Of a stretch of DNA of 40,441 nucleotides, positions 13,569 through 20,752 are shown piece after piece. The notes beneath the pieces were generated by a model. It saw only the letters and a program-made list of their open reading frames with translations, had not been told where the DNA came from and made no database searches. Within the stretch, counting starts at the first letter, position 1; the number at the start of each line of letters is the position of its first letter. Source of the stretch: RGIG8775 sp045128735 (GTDB lineage: Bacteria > Bacillota > Clostridia > Oscillospirales > CAG-272); contig JBGVRT010000135.1 of the NCBI GenBank assembly GCA_045128735.1, positions 1 through 40,441 of the forward strand. The letters are read 5' to 3'. The position numbers and the translations under genes were made by a program.

Positions 13569-14102
13569 GTGAACATCATGCAGATGGGTGATGAGCCGAA
13601 ATATTTAGGCAGTTGGGATTTGTATGAACTGCCAAATCAAAAAATACAAGTGACTATCCGCGAAATCCGCGAGGAAGCCGTGGAGGACACCAAAGGACAG
13701 AAAAAGAAAAAAGCCGTTATGTACTTTGCGGAGAACGTCAAGCCGATGATTCTCAATATCGAAAACAAAAAGCGCCTTGCCAAGATTTTTATGACGCGCG
13801 ATAACGCAGCATTTGTCGGCAAGCGCATTGAAATCGGTTACGAAAAGGTCAAGGCGTTTGGAGATATTCATGACGCGCTGCGGATTGTGCCGCGTAAAAT
13901 CTCACAGACGGCGGCATACAATGCCCCAAAATGTGAAGCCTGTAAAAAAGACATTCAGCCGCGCGGCAACATGGACGCGGCGAGTATGGCGAAGTATACG
14001 GCGCAGAAGTACGGCAAAGCGCTGTGCGCAGCCTGCGCGACACAGCTTGCGGCGCAGATGAAAGCCGAACAGCCGCAGGAGGAAGCCAATGCTGACGAAT
14101 GA
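13569..14102 (+). CDS. Recombination-module protein with zinc-finger C-terminus
   Basis: GTG 13569 is 7 bases after AGGAGG; the ATG at 13578 is too far from it. The 177-residue product has a basic central region (DTKGQKKKKAVMYF) in what may be an OB- or beta-type fold and a probable zinc site near the C-terminus (CEACKK and CAACATQ). It lies between the ATPase and the nuclease and overlaps the nuclease by 14 bp. Function unknown; single-strand DNA binding or mediator activity is a guess from context. Confidence 0.75.
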   Translation: MNIMQMGDEPKYLGSWDLYELPNQKIQVTIREIREEAVEDTKGQKKKKAVMYFAENVKPMILNIENKKRLAKIFMTRDNAAFVGKRIEIGYEKVKAFGDIHDALRIVPRKISQTAAYNAPKCEACKKDIQPRGNMDAASMAKYTAQKYGKALCAACATQLAAQMKAEQPQEEANADE

Positions 14103-14859
14103 GAACTATTTCAGCCCCGAGAATCAGATGAAATACATGGGCGTTTCTCAATTCAAGGCATTTGAGAAATGCGAGGCGGCGGCGCTTGCCGAGCTGACCG
14201 GAGAATACCAGAGGGAGAAAACGGTCTCCCTTCTGGTCGGCTCCTATGTTGACGCGCATTTTGAGGGCACGCTTGACGTTTTCAAGGCGCAGAATCCCGA
14301 AATCTTTACTAAAAAAGGCGAGCTGAAAGCCGAATACCGTAAAGCCGAAGAAATCATACAGCGCATTGAGTGCGACCCTCTTTTCGTGACGTTCCTCAGC
14401 GGCGAAAGTCAGGTCATCATGACCGGAGAGATTGAGGGCGTGCCGGTCAAGATAAAGATTGACAGCTACCACGCCGGGAAAATGCTCGTCGACTTGAAAA
14501 TCATGAAGGATTTTCAGCCGGTCTATGTTCCCGAACAAGGGCGGCTGAGCTGGATTGAAGCATGGGGATATGATTTGCAGGGCGCAGTCTATCAAGAGAT
14601 TGTCCGTCAGAACACCGGCGACAAGCTGCCGTTCTACCTTGCGGCGGCGACCAAGGAGAAAGAGACGGATATTGACATCATCGAGATTCCGCAGCCGTAT
14701 CTTGACGTTTCTTTGGAGCACTTCAAGGAAAACGTTATCCGTTATGACGGTATCAAGAAAGGACTTTTTCAGCCGCGGCGCTGCGAAAAATGCGATTACT
14801 GTAAACAAACAAAGGTGCTGACCGCGCCGAGAAGTATGGAGGTATTGGACTATGAATAG
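14089..14859 (+). CDS. PD-(D/E)XK exonuclease-like protein (DUF3799 type)
   Basis: A 256-residue protein with RecB/Cas4-like nuclease motifs: GSYVDAHFEG near 62-71, GEIEGVPVKIKIDSYH then LVDLKIMKD (the D...DxK core), and the QxxxY-type helix WGYDLQGAVYQEI. A late Cys pair (CEKCDYC) may help hold a metal cluster. In phages such nucleases act as 5'-3' exonucleases with an annealing protein or ATPase. It overlaps both neighbours, so it is tightly coupled. Confidence 0.85.
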   Translation: MLTNENYFSPENQMKYMGVSQFKAFEKCEAAALAELTGEYQREKTVSLLVGSYVDAHFEGTLDVFKAQNPEIFTKKGELKAEYRKAEEIIQRIECDPLFVTFLSGESQVIMTGEIEGVPVKIKIDSYHAGKMLVDLKIMKDFQPVYVPEQGRLSWIEAWGYDLQGAVYQEIVRQNTGDKLPFYLAAATKEKETDIDIIEIPQPYLDVSLEHFKENVIRYDGIKKGLFQPRRCEKCDYCKQTKVLTAPRSMEVLDYE

Positions 14860-15343
14860 TGTTATTCTGATGGGACGGCTTGTCGCTGACCCAGAGCTGA
14901 AAACCACGCAGAGCGGGCTGGAAGTGACTTCCTTCCGCATTGCCGTTGACCGCGCCTATGTCAAGAGCGGCGAGGAGCGCAAAGCCGATTTTATCGACAT
15001 TGTAGCATGGTGCAAAACCGCCGTGTTTGTCTGCCAGTATTTCAGTAAGGGCAAGCCGATTGTAGTAAAGGGCAGCTTGCAGCGGCGCAGTTATGACGCG
15101 AAGGACGGCTCCAAGCGCTATGTCACCGAGGTCGTGGCTGAAAACGTTGAATTTGTACCCAGCAATCCTAAGAACGACAACGCCGGATATAACTACGCAC
15201 AGCCGGACTATGCCGCGCCAATCAATGCAGGACCGGCAAATGCAGATCCGGAGAAGAAGCCCGAGGAAATTATGGCAGAGCTCAACAGCATGGTCGAGAA
15301 CGACGACAACAAGCCGCCGCTTGACGATGACCTTCCGTTTTAA
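14852..15343 (+). CDS. ssb: Single-stranded DNA-binding protein
   Basis: A 163-residue SSB. The OB fold (residues 1-110) begins NSVILMGRLVADPEL and contains FRIAVDRAY, DFIDIVAWCKTA and KGSLQRRSY. A disordered linker follows, ending in the acidic tip PPLDDDLPF that recruits partner enzymes. It is expected to coat single-stranded phage DNA during replication and recombination. Confidence 0.96.
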   Translation: MNSVILMGRLVADPELKTTQSGLEVTSFRIAVDRAYVKSGEERKADFIDIVAWCKTAVFVCQYFSKGKPIVVKGSLQRRSYDAKDGSKRYVTEVVAENVEFVPSNPKNDNAGYNYAQPDYAAPINAGPANADPEKKPEEIMAELNSMVENDDNKPPLDDDLPF

Positions 15344-15345
15344 TC

Positions 15346-15810
15346 ATGACGATTCAGATTGACAGCCGAGAACATCGGCACGCGATCATTCAGATCAAAC
15401 GGTATTTTGACCGAAACGGCATACAGTTTTTCGTCTCCAAACTGCCCTGCGGCGATTATCAGGATTTGGACAATGCCCGATTTTGCATTGACCGAAAGAA
15501 AAACCTGCTTGAATTATGTAAAAATGTATGTCAGGAGCACAAGCGCTTCACGGCAGAGCTGAAACGTGCAAGCGATTTGGGCATTCAGCTTGTCTTTCTG
15601 GTGGAGCACGGCGCGAACATCAAAACGCTTGACGATGTGAAGGAATGGAAAAACCCGCGCTTGAAGGAATCGCCGCTTGCGGTTTCGGGCGAGCGCTTAT
15701 ACAAGATTCTGGCAACCATGGAAAAGACTTACAACACAAAATTCTACTTCTGCACCAAAGCGCAGACCGGGCGTGCGATTGTAGAATTACTCAGGAGGTA
15801 CAACCAATGA
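15346..15810 (+). CDS. ERCC4-type nuclease
   Basis: A 154-residue protein with the XPF/ERCC4 nuclease signature: QIDSREH at the N-terminus, LPCGDY and then CIDRKKNLLELCKNV (the V/I-ERK-x3-D type motif, here IDRKKxxxE). ERCC4 domains cut branched or flapped DNA. Position between SSB and primase fits a role in processing replication or recombination intermediates. No helix-hairpin-helix domain follows, so it is a minimal form. Confidence 0.82.
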   Translation: MTIQIDSREHRHAIIQIKRYFDRNGIQFFVSKLPCGDYQDLDNARFCIDRKKNLLELCKNVCQEHKRFTAELKRASDLGIQLVFLVEHGANIKTLDDVKEWKNPRLKESPLAVSGERLYKILATMEKTYNTKFYFCTKAQTGRAIVELLRRYNQ

Positions 15811-15938
15811 AGAAACAGCCGTACAAGGTGCGCTTGCAAAACTACGAGCGCGAAAAGCAACAGCTCCTTTGTAAAGGTCTGAGCTGGCAGGAGTACGAGA
15901 AAGAAGTCAAGAAATTGGCTGAGAAATATGGGTTATGA
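15807..15938 (+). CDS. Very small basic protein
   Basis: A 43-residue protein (MKKQPYKVRLQNYEREKQQ...) starting at ATG 15807, which overlaps the nuclease stop (ATGA) and follows AGGAGGT at the correct distance. It ends inside the start of the primase gene. It is helical and charged; function unknown. Confidence 0.68.
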   Translation: MKKQPYKVRLQNYEREKQQLLCKGLSWQEYEKEVKKLAEKYGL

Positions 15939-16515
15939 AAATGACGAAATCAAACGCCGCATAAAAATCCGCGACGTGCTCAAACGGTACGGCGGCATGG
16001 AGCCGGACAGAAAAGGCTTCTGCTGTTGTCCGTTTCACGAAGAGAAAACCGCGTCCATGAAGATTTATGACAGCAATGATTCATTTTACTGTTTTGGCTG
16101 CGGACAAGCCGGAAACGCCGTCAACCTCTGCGCGGCGTTCTGCGGCATATCCTATCTTGACGCGCTCAAAAGGATTGACGCGGACTTTGGACTGAACGTG
16201 TTCCGTCCGACGTCAACGATGGAGCGCACAAGACAGGCAGCAAAGCGGGAGCTCGAACAGCGTAGGAAAGAACAGCGGGCGGAATGGCGCAAGGAGCAGT
16301 ACTATAAGCTGAATGACTTTGCAAAAGAGCTTGAAAAAATTCCCCTCAGCGCCGCCGTATCGCACGATATTGCCTATATCGACAGATTATTAGACAAGTT
16401 TAGAAAATCCGAAAATGAGCCGTTTGACGGCGTTCCCGACGATTTTGACGCGGACGCACGGATAGCAGCCCTGAGAACCAAGTACAGAGAGGGGGACGAA
16501 GATGGAAGCAGTTGA
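15928..16515 (+). CDS. CHC2 zinc-finger primase-like protein, no TOPRIM
   Basis: A 195-residue protein. Residues 30-75 form a DnaG-type zinc finger (CCPFHEEKTASM, then FYCFGCGQAGNAV). After about residue 100 comes a charged coiled coil (RQAAKRELEQRRKEQRAE) and an acidic tail; the TOPRIM/RNA polymerase domain of a full primase is missing. Such zinc-finger proteins are often paired with a DUF927 ATPase in phages and phage-inducible islands, as here (14-bp overlap). It likely recognises template sites and recruits the catalytic partner. Confidence 0.88.
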   Translation: MGYENDEIKRRIKIRDVLKRYGGMEPDRKGFCCCPFHEEKTASMKIYDSNDSFYCFGCGQAGNAVNLCAAFCGISYLDALKRIDADFGLNVFRPTSTMERTRQAAKRELEQRRKEQRAEWRKEQYYKLNDFAKELEKIPLSAAVSHDIAYIDRLLDKFRKSENEPFDGVPDDFDADARIAALRTKYREGDEDGSS

Positions 16516-18388
16516 AAAGACAGAAACAGCCGTGGAGGTTATGGGCGATTTTGGCAAAATTGAAACATTCACGCGCGACGATTTCCTCAAATCAACCGTC
16601 CCTTATGATTTTGTATATTTATTCATTAAAGACGGATTGAAATACGCACAAGCACGCGAGCTTGTGGAGCTTCGGGCAAAGGCGGTAGGCGTCAAGGGAT
16701 TTAACTCAAAGTATAAAGCATACGTCGAGCAGAATCACCCTGAGACGCGCCAGATTTACGTGAACCTGACCGAATTTGACGGGCAGCCGATGGAGCTGTC
16801 CTGCGGCAAGTACGTCTGCCGCGAGGACGTATTTTATACCGACCGTTTTGATAACGAAATCGAGGTATGCAATCATCCTATCATGCCGGTGGAGCGAATT
16901 GTCAACATCGACGACAACACGGAAAAGCTCAGACTGAAATATCGAAAAGGCAACATTTGGCGCGAGGTCATCGCGGACAAGGAAACGCTTGCCAGTGCGT
17001 CAAAAATCGTGCAGCTTGCAAGCGCCGGAATCGCGGTCAACAGTGAGAATGCCAAGCAGCTTGTCAAGTTTTTAACCAACATGGAAGCGCTCAACTATGA
17101 CCTTATTCCCGAGAAAAAGTCCGTCGGAAGGCTCGGCTGGATAAAGGGACACGGCTTTAGCCCTTATGTTGAGGACTTGATTTTTGACGGAGAGGAGAGT
17201 TTCAGGCACCTTTTCCGTTCTGTTCGTCCGGAAGGAGACTTCTTCGCTTGGAAAGCCTACGTCAATCAAATCCGCGCCGAAAATAACGTGTGTGCGCGAA
17301 TCATGCTTGCGGCTTCTTTTGCTTCTGCACTGGTCGAGCCGTGCGATTGCCTGCCCTTTTTCGTCCATCTTTGGGGCGGTACGGAATCGGGCAAGACGGT
17401 AGCGCTCATGTTAGCGGCGTCGGTGTGGGCAAGCCCTGCGATGGGCGATTATATCCGCACATTCAATTCAACCGCTGTGGCGCAGGAAATGACCGCAGGA
17501 TTTGTCAATTCCATGCCGCTCATGTATGACGAGCTCCAAATCATCAAAAGCAAGAGCGGATTTGACGACATTGTGTACAAACTGTGCGAAGGTGTCGGAC
17601 GTGATCGTGGCAAAAAGACCGGCGGCGTTCAAAAGCTGCTGACATGGCGGAATGCAATTCTGACAACTGGTGAATTTCCTATTTCCGGCTCAACCTCTGG
17701 CGGCGGCGCGGTCAACCGTGTCGTTGAGATTGATTGTAAGGACATCAAGATTTTTGACAATCCGGTTGACGTTGTGGCAACGCTCAAAAACCTGTACGGT
17801 CTCGGCGGCTCTTTGTTTGTGCATTGGCTGAACCGCGCGCCCGGAAACCTTCAAAGGGCGATAGATACCAGATTGAGGTACATGCAGCAATTCAGGCAGT
17901 TTTCCGACGTAACGGACAAGCAGGCAATGGCGGCAAGTCTGATTCTGACCGCCGACGAGCTGACCGAGGAAGTGATTTTTCAGGACGGCAAGCGGCTGAC
18001 CGTCAGCGACATCAAGCCGTTTCTGGTGACGAAAGCCGACATCGACCTGAACCGCCGCTGTTACGACTTCCTCAATGACTTTGTTGTTGCCAACTATGCC
18101 AAATTCAACGCGCAGAATAACGACAATTACACCGGCGAAATTTACGGCGACGCGCGGTCTGATTACGTCTATATCATCAAATCCAAATTCGACCAGATTT
18201 TGACCGATAACGGATATAACGCGCGCGCTTTTCTCAGTTGGGCGGCGAAAAAAGATTATATCAAAAAAGACGGCAATCACAATACCGTGAAGCATATGAT
18301 CGCGAGTTTCGGAGCGCCACGCTGCGTAGCACTGAAACGCTCCGACGAGCCTATCACGGCAGACGACGACCTACCTTTTGAAAAATAA
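16502..18388 (+). CDS. DUF927 superfamily replication ATPase/helicase
   Basis: A 628-residue protein. The DUF927 ATPase domain has a Walker A at 292-299 (GGTESGKT) and a Walker B near 340-345 (LMYDELQ); an arginine-rich stretch GVGRDRGKKTGG and TTGEFPISG follow. DUF927 proteins are helicase-like and linked to replication. The origin-like iterons begin directly after its stop. The last residues DDDLPFEK copy the acidic tip of the SSB encoded 1 kb upstream, which is unusual. The N-terminal 150 residues have no motif I recognise. Confidence 0.88.
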   Translation: MEAVEKTETAVEVMGDFGKIETFTRDDFLKSTVPYDFVYLFIKDGLKYAQARELVELRAKAVGVKGFNSKYKAYVEQNHPETRQIYVNLTEFDGQPMELSCGKYVCREDVFYTDRFDNEIEVCNHPIMPVERIVNIDDNTEKLRLKYRKGNIWREVIADKETLASASKIVQLASAGIAVNSENAKQLVKFLTNMEALNYDLIPEKKSVGRLGWIKGHGFSPYVEDLIFDGEESFRHLFRSVRPEGDFFAWKAYVNQIRAENNVCARIMLAASFASALVEPCDCLPFFVHLWGGTESGKTVALMLAASVWASPAMGDYIRTFNSTAVAQEMTAGFVNSMPLMYDELQIIKSKSGFDDIVYKLCEGVGRDRGKKTGGVQKLLTWRNAILTTGEFPISGSTSGGGAVNRVVEIDCKDIKIFDNPVDVVATLKNLYGLGGSLFVHWLNRAPGNLQRAIDTRLRYMQQFRQFSDVTDKQAMAASLILTADELTEEVIFQDGKRLTVSDIKPFLVTKADIDLNRRCYDFLNDFVVANYAKFNAQNNDNYTGEIYGDARSDYVYIIKSKFDQILTDNGYNARAFLSWAAKKDYIKKDGNHNTVKHMIASFGAPRCVALKRSDEPITADDDLPFEK

Positions 18389-18439
18389 ATCCCCACTATC
18401 CCCACTAAAGCTTGAAAAATCCCCACTTTTCGGGAATAG

Positions 18440-18465
18440 CAAAAACCGCATAGGAAAGCCAAAAA
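18440..18465 (+). repeat. 26-bp direct repeat in the origin, copy 1
   Basis: A 26-bp element (CAAAAACCGCATAGGAAAGC followed by CAAAAA) that is identical to 18620-18645. It sits between two iteron clusters left of the AT-rich core. Its perfect conservation suggests a second protein-binding site. Confidence 0.8.
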
Positions 18466-18619
18466 TCAGGGTTAAATCCCCACAATCCCCACAATCCCCA
18501 CTTTTTTTATCAAATATATATAGAAAAATAAATTGTTTTTGAAAAAAAGCAAAAAATAAATATTTCCTCGCGTAGAGCAAAAACGTGTGGGGAAAGTGGG
18601 GAAAGTGGGGATAAGTCCT

Positions 18620-18645
18620 CAAAAACCGCATAGGAAAGCCAAAAA
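18620..18645 (+). repeat. 26-bp direct repeat in the origin, copy 2
   Basis: Identical to 18440-18465, 180 bp away, in the same orientation although the iterons around it are inverted relative to those around copy 1. It lies right of the AT-rich core. Confidence 0.8.
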
Positions 18646-18701
18646 CCAAAACCCCACTTTTCAAAATCAGGTGGGGAATGGTGGGGAAATGGTGAAATTT
18701 A

Positions 18702-18899
18702 TTGTCAAACTATACAAAATTCAGACTTAAAACTTGTGCAAGGTGCGGTCACGAATTTGAACCGTTCTTTGCAACCATCCGAAAATGCCCCTATTCAAAG
18801 CGCGGCGCATGGGTTTGCGTCTACTGCTGCAAGGCATGCCGATACGTCAAGAGAGTAGGAACAGGGTTCGGGTGTGGATATCAACCATTGAAGGAGTGA
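18702..18899 (+). CDS. Small Cys-rich zinc-finger-like protein
   Basis: A 65-residue protein starting at TTG 18702, with a weak GGTG-type ribosome site. It has many Cys (CARCGHEF, KCPY, CVYCCKAC, FGCG), suggesting one or two zinc sites, and is basic. It follows the origin directly. DNA binding is plausible; no family recognised. Confidence 0.6.
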   Translation: MSNYTKFRLKTCARCGHEFEPFFATIRKCPYSKRGAWVCVYCCKACRYVKRVGTGFGCGYQPLKE

Positions 18900-18906
18900 G
18901 AAGAAA

Positions 18907-19161
18907 ATGCAAATGTTAAAAGACGATGAAGTGGGTTGCTACACCTGCGCACGGAGCCGTACAGGAGACTGGCGCACGTCAAAGCCCGACACCGACAACC
19001 TGCAGAAGCTGCTCAAGGACGTGATGACGTCGCTCGGCTTCTGGAAGGACGACGCGCTGGTCTGCTCGGAAATCTGCGAGAAGTTCTGGGCAGCCACGCC
19101 GGGCATCTACATTCACATCGAGGAGCTGGGCAGGAATGGATATTCAGCGAGTGAAATTTAA
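18907..19161 (+). CDS. RusA-like Holliday junction resolvase, short form
   Basis: An 84-residue protein that matches only the C-terminal half of RusA: KPDTDNLQKLLKDVM with Asp28 and Asp30, then FWKDDALV with Asp48/Asp49, and the end PGIYIHIEEL. The three catalytic acidic positions of RusA are thus present, but the usual N-terminal beta strands (full length about 120-140) are replaced by a short region with CYTCARS. AAGGAG lies upstream of ATG 18907. It may be a minimal active dimer or a remnant. Resolving recombination branches before packaging is the known role. Confidence 0.72.
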   Translation: MQMLKDDEVGCYTCARSRTGDWRTSKPDTDNLQKLLKDVMTSLGFWKDDALVCSEICEKFWAATPGIYIHIEELGRNGYSASEI

Positions 19162-19324
19162 CCTCGGCAGACAAGTGCGCTTTCACGGCAAGCCCTACCG
19201 CATGACCGCCTGCGTCATGCGCCCGGGCAGCGCCGGCTTTCACTTTCAGGCAGAGCTGAAAGATCAAAGCGCCGAAAGCAGCCTTGTCATCGCCGATCTC
19301 AAAGAAGTGGAGGAGGAAACATGA
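19136..19324 (+). CDS. Small early protein, unknown
   Basis: A 62-residue protein (MDIQRVKFNLGRQVRFHGKPYRMTAC...) that overlaps the RusA-like gene by 26 bp. It looks like a small beta-barrel with the pattern VRFHGKPYRMTACVM, which recalls a gene-regulation or DNA-binding accessory protein, but I cannot assign it. Its tail KEVEEET is encoded by GAAGTGGAGGAGGAAAC, which gives the next gene its ribosome site. Confidence 0.65.
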   Translation: MDIQRVKFNLGRQVRFHGKPYRMTACVMRPGSAGFHFQAELKDQSAESSLVIADLKEVEEET

Positions 19325-19653
19325 AACGTGAAATTTCTTTTTGTGAGACTTTTAAGCCTTCTTACAATTATTTCGATCGCAAAACGGAAAGCAGCAACGC
19401 GAATGAAATTAAAGCACTGATTCTTGTTCAAACAGATTTGGTCAGAGACGTGTTGACTGACCGACAGCGCGAAGCCATTTTGTTGACAGTTTGCGACGGA
19501 TTAACATTGAGCGCTGCGGCTCGTCAAATGGGGATTTCTGACTGCTCGGTATGCAGAGCACGTCAATCGGGGCTTGATAAGCTGCGTAAATATATCTCAT
19601 TCTGCAAACGAGCGATTCATTATTATCAACAGGAGGTAAGCAAGAATGATTAG
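19321..19653 (+). CDS. Sigma-70 region 4-like regulator
   Basis: A 110-residue protein with a region-4-type helix-turn-helix: LTDRQREAILLTVCDGLTLSAAARQMGISDCSVCRARQSG. It lacks region 2, so it is not a full sigma factor. Small region-4-like proteins near the end of early regions often turn on late genes in phages of Firmicutes (like ArpU/RinA-type regulators), and no consensus promoter is seen before the late genes, which fits. Confidence 0.8.
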   Translation: MKREISFCETFKPSYNYFDRKTESSNANEIKALILVQTDLVRDVLTDRQREAILLTVCDGLTLSAAARQMGISDCSVCRARQSGLDKLRKYISFCKRAIHYYQQEVSKND

Positions 19654-19930
19654 TTTTATTATCGGCTTATTCGTCGGCAGCTTTATCGGCGTGGCGCTCA
19701 TGGCGCTGTTGGCTATGGCGAAGGACACGGAGCCGAAGGAGTACGAGCCGGAGCGGAAAGAACCGACAATAATGTGGATGGTCGGAAATCTGTGCAAGTT
19801 TGAAGGCGACGTTTACGAAATAAAATTTTTTTGGGAGATGGACGGTCATACATACGTCAGCCTTTCTCACTGTGATACGGGTTTGGGCATATCCGTCCCG
19901 ATTGAGGAATTGGAGGCGGTGGAGGAATGA
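19646..19930 (+). CDS. DUF3789-like membrane protein
   Basis: A 94-residue protein: an N-terminal membrane helix with glycine pattern (MISFIIGLFVGSFIGVALMALLAMAK) like the short DUF3789 family, followed by a charged linker and a cytoplasmic beta-rich domain (GNLCKFEGDVYEIKFFW...). The start overlaps the regulator stop by 8 bp and AGGAGGT precedes it. Function unknown. Confidence 0.72.
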   Translation: MISFIIGLFVGSFIGVALMALLAMAKDTEPKEYEPERKEPTIMWMVGNLCKFEGDVYEIKFFWEMDGHTYVSLSHCDTGLGISVPIEELEAVEE

Positions 19931-20139
19931 AAATTTCAGAAGTATCAGAAAAAGAATTGTTGGCGCTTCAAGCCGTACATCGGGGTTGTAGGACTAACAG
20001 CAGGATTAAAGGTGCTGTATATGTCAGAAATCCTATGAGCCCGTCTAAACGCGAAATCTCATACTATGACGCATTGATTGTTTTGGACAAGATAATTTGT
20101 GAAGCTGAAAAATTAATTGAAGAGGAGGTGAGCGAGTGA
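19927..20139 (+). CDS. Small early protein, unknown
   Basis: A 70-residue protein (MKISEVSEKELLALQAVHRGCR...) with ATGA overlap to the previous gene. It is helical in the second half (YYDALIVLDKIICEAEKLIEE). It ends EEVSE, encoded by GAGGAGGTGAGCGAG, which is also the ribosome site of the next gene. Confidence 0.68.
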   Translation: MKISEVSEKELLALQAVHRGCRTNSRIKGAVYVRNPMSPSKREISYYDALIVLDKIICEAEKLIEEEVSE

Positions 20140-20612
20140 AAGCGGTATTAATTAGCATACGCCCCGAATGGTGCTATAGGATTGGAAGCGGCGAAAAGAC
20201 AATTGAAATCAGAAAAAGCAAACCTAAGCTTTCCACACCTTTTAAATGCTATATATATTGTACGAGTAGAATTAATGGCCCCCTATCTGTATTCTGGAAC
20301 GGCTATATAATCGGGAACGGAAAAGTAATCGGAGAGTTCAGTTGTGACCGTATTGAGTACATGGATATGGATTCCGTTGGAGTTGGCTTTTGGGAAAACG
20401 ATAAAATTAACTACATTGCAGATTTAGGATGGAACACTGGTTTAACGCTTGGCGAATTAATCAATTACACAGAGGGGAAGCGTTTTTATGGTTGGCATAT
20501 TTCTAATGTTGTTATTTATGATAAACCAAAAGAGCTGAATAGTTTTTATTGTCGTAAAGCGCTGGCTCGCCCGCCGCAATCGTGGTGCTATGTTGAGGAG
20601 GTGAGCGAGTAA
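20136..20612 (+). CDS. ASCH-domain protein
   Basis: GTG 20136 overlaps the previous stop (GTGA) after GAGGAGGTG. The 158-residue product begins KAVLISIRPEWCYRIGSGEKTIEIRKSKPK with PFKCYIYCT, the start of an ASCH fold, a PUA-related domain predicted to bind RNA or modified nucleosides. GKVIGEFSCDRIEYM continues the fold. Such proteins are frequent in phage genomes without a proven role. It ends EEVSE, like its upstream neighbour. Confidence 0.85.
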   Translation: MKAVLISIRPEWCYRIGSGEKTIEIRKSKPKLSTPFKCYIYCTSRINGPLSVFWNGYIIGNGKVIGEFSCDRIEYMDMDSVGVGFWENDKINYIADLGWNTGLTLGELINYTEGKRFYGWHISNVVIYDKPKELNSFYCRKALARPPQSWCYVEEVSE

Positions 20613-20749
20613 TGTCGGAGTGTAGAGATTGTTTTCATAGATTCTTGTGTTCCATTTTAGAGCACAAAGGATATCAAAGGGATTGTAGACAATTTGTCGA
20701 CCGCTCCCGATTCGTGGAGATACCTTATGCGGAATGGATTGAAGATTAA
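20612..20749 (+). CDS. Very small Cys-rich protein
   Basis: A 45-residue protein starting at ATG 20612, which shares bases with the previous stop (TAATG). The N-terminal MSECRDCFHRFLCS and a later Cys suggest a zinc site; the end is VEIPYAEWIED. The ribosome site GAGGAGGTG belongs to the C-terminal codons of the ASCH gene. Function unknown. Confidence 0.6.
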   Translation: MSECRDCFHRFLCSILEHKGYQRDCRQFVDRSRFVEIPYAEWIED

Positions 20750-20752
20750 GAT

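Larger units (their letters stand above)
18389..18700. other. Putative replication origin: iterons flanking an AT-rich core
   Basis: This 312-bp gap has eleven exact copies of the 7-mer TCCCCAC or its complement. Six forward copies (18390, 18399, 18420, 18477, 18486, 18495) lie left of an AT-rich core (18502-18566); five reverse copies (18587, 18596, 18605, 18671, 18681) lie right of it, plus a variant ACCCCAC at 18651. Within clusters the copies repeat every 9 bp. This symmetric layout around an easily melted core, beside the replication ATPase gene, is what a phage origin looks like. No protein gene is convincing here. Confidence 0.75.

Noticed and set aside
13849..14940. A 363-codon minus-strand open frame opposite the nuclease and SSB genes
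   Set aside because: It lies wholly antisense to two clearly identified genes, has no ribosome site, and its translation (rich in Arg, His, Leu and Phe) shows no known domain. It is a shadow frame.
17690..18295. A 201-codon minus-strand frame inside the DUF927 gene
   Set aside because: Antisense to a conserved ATPase, with low-complexity Val/Arg-rich translation and no start signal.
18371..18664. A 97-codon minus-strand frame over the iteron region
   Set aside because: Its repeated peptide pieces (FGFPMRFL, SGDCGDCGD) are only translations of the 26-bp repeats and iterons; it has no ribosome site.
18389..18700. CRISPR array
   Set aside because: The 7-bp units occur in both directions at 9-bp spacing without spacers of regular length, and the longer 26-bp repeat occurs only twice. 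This fits iterons, not CRISPR.
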